From NCBI GenBank assembly GCA_028751875.1, contig CM054155.1, forward strand, positions 49,092,648 through 49,156,647: 64,000 bases of DNA, read 5' to 3'. This document shows, one piece after another, positions 1 to 9,401 of this stretch (the first letter of the stretch is position 1; each line of letters opens with the position of its first letter). The position numbers were made by a program, and so were the translations under genes. This DNA is from Rapana venosa. Taxonomy: Eukaryota; Mollusca; Gastropoda; Neogastropoda; Muricidae. A model generated the notes under the pieces. It searched no databases. It was not told the DNA's origin and saw only the letters and a list, made by a program, of their open reading frames with translations.

Positions 1-419
1 GTTGCCTGTTGGAGTGTGGGGGTGTGGGTGTATGGGTGTGTGCGTGTGTGAGCGTTCGTTTGAGACAGCTCTCGAAGTGTTTGGTCACCATTGTGCCTGG
101 CCTAAATGGAAGATGTGATAAGGGAGGGGGAGAGAGGGTAGGGGGGAGGCGGACTGGGGTCCCCTCCCCCCTCCCCCACCGCGTGTAGAAAGTAAGACGA
201 GCACACGGGGGTCACACAGTTCTACTATCCCTATGCCAGTTTCTACCCCCTGGAGTATTTTAAAGAATGCGAAAACTTCCTTGAAGTCGGAATTCGGCTA
301 TCTGTCTTCATGGTGGGCTAAAAACCCCGGTCGAATGCGCTGAATTTCTCCTTTGGTAAACTTCGGGGTTCTATCTGAGGAACAGGGATAGAACAGAATG
401 CAAAAATGAAGGAAATATT

Positions 420-495
420 CAACCAGCCAACCAACCAGCCAGCCAACCAACCATTCAGCCAGCCAACTATCCAACCACCCAAACAACCAAAGACC
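420..495. repeat. CCAA/CCAG-type simple repeat
   Basis: Imperfect tetranucleotide repeat (ccaaccagccaaccaa-like). The flanking 1-608 bases are low-complexity G-rich and C-rich DNA in which I see no gene. Confidence 0.7.
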
Positions 496-608
496 CTCCA
501 TTAAAAGACAAAAACAGCCCCAACCCCAACTACTAGTGATATCTAAAGCCATTCTTTGGTTCAAATTTGAAAACAACTAACATAAAAAAAGAACACATTA
601 CAGTTGTG

Positions 609-609
609 C

Positions 610-694
<85 letters not shown>

Positions 695-754
695 ATGAAA
701 AAAAACATATGCATTGCTTATTCAATGTACCATCTGGAAATTTAAAAAAATGAC

Positions 755-811
<57 letters not shown>

Positions 812-890
812 CACACACACACACGTGCGCGCGCGCCACACACGCACGCCGCCCGCACACCACTACACACACACACAAAAAAAAAAACCC
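609..890. repeat. CA/GCAC microsatellites with a duplicated 70-bp spacer
   Basis: A (CA)n-(GC)n-(GCAC)n tract occupies 609-693 and a further (CA)n begins at 757. The spacer between them (catatgcattgcttattcaa at 709) recurs in diverged form at about 892, so a ~183-bp unit containing the CA tract was duplicated in tandem. Confidence 0.75.
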
Positions 891-939
891 CCATATGCAT
901 TTCTTATTCAAGTACCTTCTGGAAGTTAAAAAAAATTAT

Positions 940-1235
940 TTGACACTCACACCACACCACCCCCACACACACACCCCACACACACACACAAAACACACTC
1001 TCCTCTCTCTCTCTCCTCTCTCTCAGTGTGGGGGTTGATTAATGTCTTTGCTTACTAACTACATTATCCCCCCTAAAAAAACCCCCCCCCCCCCCCCCCC
1101 CCCCCCCCAACAAAAACAACAAAAAACAACCAAACCCCCCAACAACCCCCAAACATCAACCAAAAAAAACAAAACAAAAAAAACAATAAGAACAACAAAA
1201 AAAATAAAACCGCCTGGGATCAAGTTTTAAAAATG
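940..1235. repeat. Low-complexity CA, CT and C/A-rich DNA with a C27 run
   Basis: CA and CT dinucleotides are followed by an uninterrupted run of about 27 C at 1082-1108 and then C/A-only sequence. Peptides read through it (poly-Pro, Lys/Thr) are artefacts of composition. From 1236 to 2069 I see only a CT tract near 1815-1875 and no gene. Confidence 0.8.
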
Positions 1236-2069
1236 AGGGGCACAGCAAAAAACACCACCGGACTCTCTCCTTTTCTCTCTCTCTCCCTTTCAAATTTCGG
1301 GGGTAGGCTACACAAGACTGGGCCAGCTATACCCTACCAAAGCACGCGTGGTGTTTTTTGGATTTTTAACAGTGTAACAGCAGTAAATCTCAAGATATAG
1401 ACTGTGCGCTCTAGGAATTGTATAATACTAAAAAACTTTTTCATAATTTAAATTAATACACAGCTGGTTTCGTGGGGTGAAAGAGGGAGACGTTTCTGCG
1501 TACTGTGAAGTGTTTCGTGCACAGGTGGATTTTTTTTTTTTTTTTTTTATAAAAGGAAAAAGTGGTTTTGTTTCTTTTGCTGGTCTTTCCATAAGGTAAG
1601 TAAGTTCCCTGTCACGTTGTGTGTGTGTTTTCACTGTGTATGTAGGGGGTATTGGGCTTATTTTTTTTATCAGATTATCCGATCCCGAATGGCGGGGTGT
1701 AGTAAAAATAAACACGGGGTATTTATTCATTTTCCCCCAAATGTAAAAAGTTTTCATTTGTCATTTGTCAACTCTGTCTGTCTTTTGTCTTTTGTTGTCG
1801 TCTGTCCCGTCTCTCCTCTCTCTCTCTCTCTTTTCTCCTTTTTTCTCTCTCCCCTTCTCTCTCTCTCTCTTTCTCTCCCTTCTGTTTAACGAAACTTTTT
1901 AAAGGCCTTACGTGTAGCCTACCCCGGGGATCTGAATAAAAATGTCCAAGTTACATCCCCAAAAAGATTTTTTTTTCGAATTTTTTCTAAAAGGGATGCA
2001 TTTTGGGTAGGGGGTTTCGCCCTTTGGGTTGAAAGCAGGCGGCATCAAAGTGGGGAAAAAAACAAAAAC

Positions 2070-2355
2070 AAAGGAAAAGGGGTCCCATAACCCATGTGGT
2101 CATAAGGGAAAAGAGGGGTCGAGACCTCAACTTCCCTTAGGGGCCAGCAATTGAGGGCGGGGGCCCCTCTCCCTCTCTCGCTGCTTTACCTTCCCTGACC
2201 CTAAAAGGGGGGTACTCAATTTTTAGCTGGGTGAACTGGGGGACTGTTGAAGCCAAGACGCTGGTTGCAAAAAGTGCCACCCCATCCCAATTGATGACCC
2301 ACGTCCACGCTGCTTAACATTGGTGGGGAAAGCGGTGCTCCGACCATGAGCATCC
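2070..2355 (-). mobile_element. SINE family A, degraded copy
   Basis: It matches the other family A copies (14427, 17689, 20004, 22741, 58353, 61887): the cccataacc...ggtc start, the gccagca..ttgagggcgg block and the ccttccctgaccctaaa block are all present. Many homopolymers are one or two bases longer than in the other copies, which may be sequencing error and not decay. The tRNA/5S-like head lies at the right end, so the sense strand is minus. Confidence 0.75.
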
Positions 2356-2821
2356 CCCTCCCCTATACAATTTTAGCAAAATATTGGGGAAAAATCGGTT
2401 ATAAAGCAGTCTTCATTTTTTTTTTCAAATGTTAAAACAAAACAAAAAAAAACCGAAAAAGGAGGGGCCATTTTCTTTTCGGGAAAAATCCACCCTTCTT
2501 TTCTTCAATCTTGTTCGGTTTTTTTAAAATATTTTTTTAAGGTTCAGTTCGATTAAAGAATTTATAATTACATATGTAACGCGGTCTTTTGAAAGATGTA
2601 AAACTATGAAAGCGCATATTGTATTTAAACTAACACGCGTCTTATTCTTGAGGCAGACTAGCACTCAAGGATGTTAACATAAAAGCATATATGTCTTCTT
2701 CTTTTCTCTTTTAGATAAGACTACAAAACTAAAAAATGCAGCCTACTCCAGTTGCCGGGCTAATATTTATTTTTAAAAAAAGTGTTTGCTTAAAGTTGAT
2801 GTGAATGAAAATGTGTTTAGT
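2356..2821. other. No gene seen
   Basis: AT-rich sequence with many short homopolymers. I find no open frame, splice-site pair or recognisable repeat. Confidence 0.5.
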
Positions 2822-2937
2822 CACACATCCACCCCCCCCCCCCCCACACCCACCCACACGCTCACAAACGCACACACTAACAACCCACACACATACACAT
2901 CAACCAGCCACACACTCTCTCTCACACACACCACCAC

Positions 2938-2968
<31 letters not shown>

Positions 2969-3096
2969 GCACGCACGCGCACGCACACACACTCACACAC
3001 ACGCTAACACACCACACACACACACACGCTCACACACACACCACACATACCCACACACATACCCACACACCACACACGCTCACACACACACACACA

Positions 3097-3142
<46 letters not shown>
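2822..3142. repeat. CA-rich microsatellite block
   Basis: C14-type run followed by interrupted (CA)n with GCAC and CT stretches. The long His/Thr/Ser frames read through it are repeat translations. Confidence 0.9.
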
Positions 3143-3143
<1 letters not shown>

Positions 3144-3254
3144 AGAAACCAGCAGGTTGCATGCAGCTCTCTATGTAATACAAAGAGATGATGTGTTTCT
3201 TTGAAATTCAGTTGACAGAATCTGAATGTGTCATTTGTGACTGAAATGTATGGC

Positions 3255-3262
3255 GTCTCTCT

Positions 3263-3304
<42 letters not shown>
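3255..3304. repeat. (CT)n microsatellite
   Basis: Near-perfect CT dinucleotide tract of about 50 bp. Confidence 0.9.
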
Positions 3305-3305
<1 letters not shown>

Positions 3306-3406
3306 TGTTTTGTTGATAGTCTCTAATCAGGGCAAAGGCCGGATGAAAAAAGTATGTATGAATACTTAATCTGTAACCCTTGGACAAATAAAGATTCATT
3401 CATTCA

Positions 3407-3411
<5 letters not shown>
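3305..3411 (+). mobile_element. Probable LINE 3' end with (ATTC)n tail
   Basis: Non-repetitive sequence ending in cttggacaaataaagattc followed by (attc)4. An AATAAA-like signal next to a short tetranucleotide tail is the usual 3' terminus of several non-LTR retrotransposon clades. No coding part is attached, so this is inferred from the tail only. Confidence 0.45.
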
Positions 3412-3491
<80 letters not shown>

Positions 3492-3516
3492 GCACACACA
3501 CACACACACACACACA
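3412..3516. repeat. (CT)n-(CA)n compound microsatellite
   Basis: About 57 bp of CT directly joined to about 48 bp of CA. Confidence 0.9.
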
Positions 3517-3588
3517 CCAATTTGAACACACCTTTTAAACTGACTCACCTATAAAGTATCCATTACGTAATTTCACTCACTGATCTCA

Positions 3589-3590
<2 letters not shown>

Positions 3591-3651
<61 letters not shown>

Positions 3652-3683
3652 CTCTCTCTCTCTCGCACACACACACACACGAA
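3591..3683. repeat. (CT)n-(CA)n compound microsatellite
   Basis: CT tract with a GTGT interruption near 3650, then CA. An opposite-phase (GA)n lies 170 bp away at 3850-3919, so the two tracts form an inverted pair. Confidence 0.9.
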
Positions 3684-3848
3684 GCGGACACGGGTGAATG
3701 GCCACTACAGTAATGGAAGTAAACTGTGAAGGCATCAGTAGGCCAGGCTACTAGAAGACACTCAGACACACCCAGAGAAGCGGAACAAATTTGTTCACTA
3801 CAAAGCCTGGGGAATTGCTTGAATACCTCCAACATTCCACTGATGGAG

Positions 3849-3849
<1 letters not shown>

Positions 3850-3919
<70 letters not shown>
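3850..3919. repeat. (GA)n microsatellite
   Basis: About 70 bp of uninterrupted GA. Confidence 0.95.
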
Positions 3920-3921
<2 letters not shown>

Positions 3922-4029
3922 CGGAATGTTTATTCATGTAAAGGCCATTGCCCCTAATGAAGGGGTAGAGTACACAGGTAATATTAATGAAATCACTCAA
4001 CATACACACACATTAACAAACTTAACTAA

Positions 4030-4385
4030 GTCAGCCCTGATCGTAATTTGAATGCCTTATATAAGTAGATCGATACATTTCGGACAATATTTTCGTTCAT
4101 AGATGACAAAAGTAAACACAGACGAAACTGGCAAGGGTATTTGTAAAATATCAATGGTATATACCGTGCTCTCAGCTTACTGAGAATCGGGCAACACAAC
4201 ATGAAATGTATTTCATCCTCATTTCCAGTTTTACACAATGGACAAGTCAAATCCAATTCAAAATAATTATGTTTTGTAGCGATTTTGGTGTGTACTAATT
4301 TCTGAAATGCCAAATCTAAACCTGGTCATAATAAATTTCAAATGTTTGTCTAGATCCATTTTCAGATATGTTTTCCTGTCATGAA
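4030..4385 (-). pseudogene. LINE reverse-transcriptase C-terminal fragment
   Basis: On the minus strand the translation ends in a cysteine-rich knuckle, CPLCKTGNEDEIHFMLCCP, followed by LSKLRARYI. This CxxC...H...C pattern is typical of the C-terminus of the ORF2 protein of non-LTR retrotransposons. The upstream part (YLKMDLDKHLKFIMTRFRFG) is in another frame, joined by a frameshift near 4305, and a stop follows at about 4026. The fragment is 5'-truncated by the (GA)n at 4413. It is a dead copy; I cannot name the clade. Confidence 0.7.
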
Positions 4386-4410
4386 CACCGCAAAAAGTTC
4401 TATAGATGCT

Positions 4411-4412
<2 letters not shown>

Positions 4413-4483
<71 letters not shown>
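4413..4483. repeat. (GA)n microsatellite
   Basis: About 70 bp of uninterrupted GA abutting both the LINE fragment and the next repeat module. Confidence 0.95.
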
Positions 4484-4485
<2 letters not shown>

Positions 4486-5342
4486 ATGACAATGACAATG
4501 ACAAATTCTTTTATTTCGAGGATAATGAATAAGCACACATGTGCTTTTTTACATCCAGTCCCCGCCCGTTAGGGATACATCTTAATAATAATAACCCAAT
4601 ACTTATACAGTCTCGCAATAAAAACAAGGGGAAATAACCCTTTTCAAAACAGCTCCCCCCCAACAACCCTCCCCCCCCCCCCCCCCCAAAGCAAGCAATT
4701 AAAAGAAAATCCTAAGAATACCCCACCTCTACCCCCACCCCCAAAAAACCCTAACCAAAACAAACAAACAAACAAAAGAGAAGGAAAAACCAAACTAACA
4801 AAAGATGATAAAAAAAGAGAAAAACAGACAAACAACAACAACAAGAACAAGAGCAACAACAAAGCCAAGAAAAATAACACAACCAAACTTAATAAGTCAT
4901 AAAGATAAACATCTACACATTGTGAAATGGTACACATACTTGTTACACATAATTATAAGATAATGAAATAGGGCACTCATTAAAAACTTAAGTACAGAGG
5001 CAAGTCCAATAAAGTATTGAAAATATAAAAATATGAATCCTTCATCAGGATATACTATGACTATAAGTATAAGCGAGACGATAAAAGGTGAGAGAGAGAG
5101 AGACAGAGACAGAGAGTGTGTGTGTGTGTATTTCAGAGATAATATCCAATATATAAATCCCAAAACAGTATGCGATCCCATCAACACTCATTTTAGATTA
5201 TACTCGTTTCAAATTATATGTCATGATAATGAAATAAATTTAATACCCATACATCCACACAATAAAAACAAGAAACAAACCAAGAAGAAATTAAAACTAT
5301 ACAAGTCGTTTAGGGAGAGAATATGGGTGGGTGAGTTAGTGA

Positions 5343-5379
<37 letters not shown>

Positions 5380-6279
5380 AGCGCGCGCCTGCGCGCGTGT
5401 GTGTGTGTGTGTGTGTGTGGGGTTTGAGTGTGTGTGTGGGGGTGGGGGGGTGGGGGGGGGGGGTGTTTCAGGGATAATACTAATATGTAATACTCACATA
5501 GCACACGATCAACACAAACACTTTTTAATTATGTTCATGCAAATTGAATGTCATGGTAATAAAATAAGTGCAATACCCATACACTCTCATAATAAAGAGG
5601 GGGAAAAAGCCAATAAAGTCATAAAAAGAACATCTACACATTGTAAGTAATAGAAACAAATTCTTTTTTTCCAGGATAATGAATAAGTATTCATGTTCTT
5701 TTTTACATCCAGTCCCCGCCCATGGGTCACATTTAAAAATGCACTCAGTACTCATACTTTCAAGCAGAAGAAGCAAAGGGAAAAAAACTTTTTTTTAAAG
5801 AAAAAGAGAGAAGAAGAAAAAAAACAAAAAAACAAACAAACAAACAAACAATCTCAGACGAGCAAAAGACAAAACATACCCCAGAACCCCCCCCCCAAAA
5901 AAAAAAAAAAAAAAAAAAAAAACCAAAAAAAACCAAACAAAAAAAACAAAAGAAAAAAACAAAAAAAAAACCAGAAAACAACCCCCCCCAAAAAAACAAG
6001 AACAAAAAAGCAGACAAAAACACCCTTCCAAATAAACAAACAAAAACAAGAAAAAACAAGAACATCAAACAAACAAATGAGAAAAAAACCCCAAAAAACA
6101 AACAAATAAACAAACAAACAAAAAACAACAATAAAAAAAAGAAAAAAACAGCACCGTTCCCCCATTCACAACACACACACACACACACACACACATACAC
6201 CAAAACAAAAAACTAACAAGCGAAAAACCCAAACAAATCACCAACAGAGAACAAAGTAACAACTACAGCAATAAAAACA

Positions 6280-6322
<43 letters not shown>

Positions 6323-6333
6323 AAGAGAAGAGA

Positions 6334-6385
<52 letters not shown>

Positions 6386-6466
6386 TGTTTCAAGGATAAT
6401 ACTGAATGTATAAATCTCGAGACAGCACAGGATCACCATAAATATTCTTTACGAATATACTCGTAC

Positions 6467-6502
<36 letters not shown>

Positions 6503-6692
6503 AGAGAGAGAGAGAGAGAGGAGAGAGAGGAAGAGAGAGGAGAGAGAGAGAGAGAAAAGAGAGAGAATGACAAATTCTTTTATTTCGAGGATAATGAATA
6601 AGCACTCATGTGCTTTTTTACATCAAGTCCCCGCCCGTAGGGATACATCTTAATAATAACCCAATACTTATACTCTCACACAGTAGAACAAG

Positions 6693-6728
<36 letters not shown>

Positions 6729-6800
6729 GGAGGTGGGGGGTGAGATCGGATGGATATGTGAGAATCAAATTTCAACATTCCTAGCAGGCTAACACTAATC
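4484..6800. repeat. Three rearranged copies of a non-coding module with GA/GT tracts
   Basis: Domain 1 (gataatgaataagcac, then ttttacatccagtccccgcc) occurs at about 4520, 5676 and 6590; it is the tail of SINE family B. Domain 2 (ttcagggataatactaat-like, then gtcatg-ataat-gaaat) occurs at about 5131, 5467 and 6389. They alternate with (GA)n at about 5092, 6280-6383, 6470-6567 and 6694-6726 and with (GT)n at 5347-5420. The copies are diverged. No protein-coding potential is seen. Confidence 0.6.
5740..6265. repeat. A/C-only low-complexity tract
   Basis: About 500 bp made almost wholly of A with C interruptions on the + strand, including A-runs of up to about 27. The Lys/Asn/Gln/Pro frames on the + strand and Phe/Val/Cys frames on the - strand are translations of this composition. 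Confidence 0.9.
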
Positions 6801-6837
6801 TGTGTACTTCTGACAATTCAATCCCAGCTTAGTATCA

Positions 6838-6909
6838 GTGTGTGTGTGTGTGTGTTCGTGTGCGTGCGTGTGTGGTGCGTGCGTGCGCGCGTGTGTGTCT
6901 GTGTGTGTA
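6838..6909. repeat. (TG)n microsatellite
   Basis: Interrupted TG/GCGTG repeat. The stretch 6910-7380 holds only CAT and CTT trinucleotide-rich DNA at 7038-7170 and no gene. Confidence 0.85.
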
Positions 6910-7385
6910 ATTTGAGCACCCCTGTATTCAAAACCTGAGATTTTTTAATGAAGGCCAATCAAAACCACACCACAAAGATGGCTTTCCTTGGAATCTGATT
7001 GGTATAATTACTTCAACGCTAGACTTGCTTTCGTGTCACCATCATCATTATCAGCATCAGCATCAGCATTATTATCATCATGCTGTTGTTGTTGTGTTGT
7101 TCTCTTCTTCTTCTTCGTCTTCCTCCGCATCCTCCTCCTCATTATCATCATCATTCTCATAATCACCATCATGGATTAATTTTTTCGCGATGCTGCACAT
7201 GTACGGTTGGTATGATGGGTATTTTAATCTTGAACGAGGAGATTTTAAATTTAAAAAACAACAACAATCTTTTCTGGCCAATAATTAATCACACAGACCT
7301 AAGAGTGAAGACGGAAGTAAAGCAAGGTAGATAAGCATTGGTTAGTTTCAACGAGTGCTCTCCCTTCCCTAGGGACTGACGATTG

Positions 7386-7570
7386 TGCTGCACACGAGCA
7401 TTTGTTTATTTATTCTTTTATACCGAGGATAATGGAATCAAGCACTCATGTGCTTTTTTTTACATACAGTCCCCGTGTGTATGCGGTTTTGTAAATTTTG
7501 TCATCTGTTCCCACCGGCTCACATTGGCCTACTCTTACGTAAAGCGGAACAGGATTTAACATCTACGCCC
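7386..7570 (-). mobile_element. SINE family B, partial copy
   Basis: Contains the tail block (gataatgg-aatcaagcactc), the cagtccccgtgtgtatgcgg block and the ctgttcccaccgg block of family B. It ends before the central core and the tRNA-like head, so it is 5'-truncated. Confidence 0.75.
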
Positions 7571-7814
7571 TGCCCTTACCAAGGATTACCATCATGATAA
7601 AAAAACAAAACTAAAGCCCCCCCTCCCCACCCCCAAAATAGAAACAAAGAGAACAACAACAGGAACAAAACACCAATAAAATAAAAACAAGAGAATACAG
7701 GGAGAACTGGAACTTTTTTTGGGGGGTGGAAAATGGATCAATACATTGTTTTTATTATATATTATAAGGCAGCAGCTAAACAAAGGCATGAGAATAAATG
7801 AGACTGTGTTTTCT

Positions 7815-7990
7815 ATACTACTACTACTACTGCCACTGCTGCTGCTGCTGTTACTACTACTACTGCTGCTGCTGCTAGGCTACTACTATTACTGCTATTC
7901 TAAGACTAAATGATACTTCTACTACTACTACTACAACTACAACTTCTACTACAACTACTACTACTACTACTATGATGATGATGACGATAA
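7815..7990. repeat. CTA/CTG trinucleotide microsatellites
   Basis: Imperfect (CTA)n and (CTG)n tracts with a Leu-run frame on + and a Val-run frame on -. A (CT)n lies at 8114-8147. Confidence 0.85.
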
Positions 7991-8112
7991 CTATGGGGAC
8001 TTCTTCTTCAACAACTCCTATTACTAATACTACTTCTACCATTCCTACTGCATTAATCAAACAGTTTTGAAAAAGCACATAGCCCGTACTATGTATTGTT
8101 TTCACAAGATAT

Positions 8113-8152
<40 letters not shown>

Positions 8153-8203
8153 TTCATGGTTGTTTCACTTTTTTTTTATTATGAGGGCCTGGTGTAAAGA
8201 AGC

Positions 8204-8865
8204 ATCTGGCTTATCCAATTCCCCTCAATAAAATATTCAAGTTCTCTCTCAATTCCATATATCATCATCATCATTATCATTATTATTTTTAAAATAATCA
8301 TCTCTCTGAATTCCATATATCATCATCATTATTATCATTATTTTCAAAATTATCAGTATCATCATCATCATTATTCTACTCTCCATCTACTACTATTTCG
8401 CTTTTTTTGTTGCAGGTTTTACTTCCTAGCCAGCACAATGGCTTAACACATGGTTCAGCGTCCATCTGGCTTATCCAATTACCCTCAATAAAATATTCAG
8501 TTCTCTCTCAATTCCATATATCATCATCATTATTATTATTATAATTTCTAAAATTATCATCATCACTATTCTACTCTTCATCTACTACTATTTCGCTTTT
8601 TTTGGCAGGTTTTACTTCCTAGCCTGCACAATGGCCTAACACATGATTCAGCGTCCATCTGGCTTATCCAATTACTCTCAATAAAATATTCAGTTCTCTC
8701 TCAATTCCATATATCATCATCATTATCATCAAAATTATCAGTATCATCATCATCACAATTCTACACACCATCCACTACTATTTCGCTTTTTGTTGTTGCA
8801 GGTTTTACTTAGACCTAAGCCTGCACAATGGCCAAACTCAAAGAAACAGTGATAGTTCAGCGTCC
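8204..8865 (+). repeat. Three tandem units copying an intron acceptor and exon start
   Basis: Unit 1 is 8204-8463, unit 2 is 8464-8656 and unit 3 is 8657-8865. Each starts with atctggcttatccaatt (unit 3 in diverged form) and a (TCA/ATT)-rich segment, and ends with a pyrimidine-rich acceptor, the block gcaggttttactt, gcacaATGGC and cagcgtcc. Only unit 3 continues into the open frame of the claudin-like gene. Units 1 and 2 read ATG-GCT-TAA and ATG-GCC-TAA. The copies are therefore decoys of the first coding exon's 5' edge lying in the intron or leader just upstream of it. Confidence 0.85.
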
Positions 8866-9056
8866 GCCACTGTTCTTCGTGGGCGTCTTTGTTCTAGCTG
8901 TGGGGACCCTGGGGTTCTTGGCAGGGTTCGCGTCCCCTTACTGGCACTTCAGCCAGGTGAAAGGAGGCACCACCTTTGCCCACGGGCTGTGGGTCACCTG
9001 TGAGGAAAAGTCTGGAATTCTGACCGATTGCCGGGACAATGTGGTCAGAGTGCCAG
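8828..9056 (+). CDS. Claudin-like gene, coding exon 1
   Basis: Encodes residues 1-76 plus one base of codon 77: the cytoplasmic N-terminus, first membrane span and most of the first loop with the GLWxxC...C motif. An acceptor (gttgttgcag) ends at 8801, so the exon probably begins at 8802 with a 26-base leader. The donor is g|gtgaga at 9057, followed at once by a (GA)n microsatellite. Confidence 0.85.
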
Positions 9057-9061
9057 GTGAG

Positions 9062-9130
<69 letters not shown>

Positions 9131-9364
9131 TGTTGTGGTTGAGAAGGATTAGGATAGGAGTAGTGTGGTTATGACTCTCTCTGTTTCTGCGTCTGTCTAT
9201 GGGTGAATGTGTGTGTGTGTGTGTGTGTGTGTGTTTTGTTTGTTTTTGTTTAATGTCCATTTACTACTTGGTGATAAGGACACACACGCATTCAAATCAA
9301 CATCTCTCTCTCTTATGTAGACATGTATATTTATGATGTGTGTGTGTGTATAATATGTCATTAT

Positions 9365-9401
<37 letters not shown>

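Noticed and set aside
714..3554. Long frames rich in His/Thr, Ser/Leu or Pro in the first 4 kb
   Set aside because: They translate CA, CT and C-run microsatellites, stay open only because of the repeat period, and have no splice sites or family motifs.
5693..6262. Lys/Gln/Asn-rich and Phe/Val/Cys-rich frames of 60-147 codons on both strands
   Set aside because: The region is almost pure A and C; both strands are open for compositional reasons.
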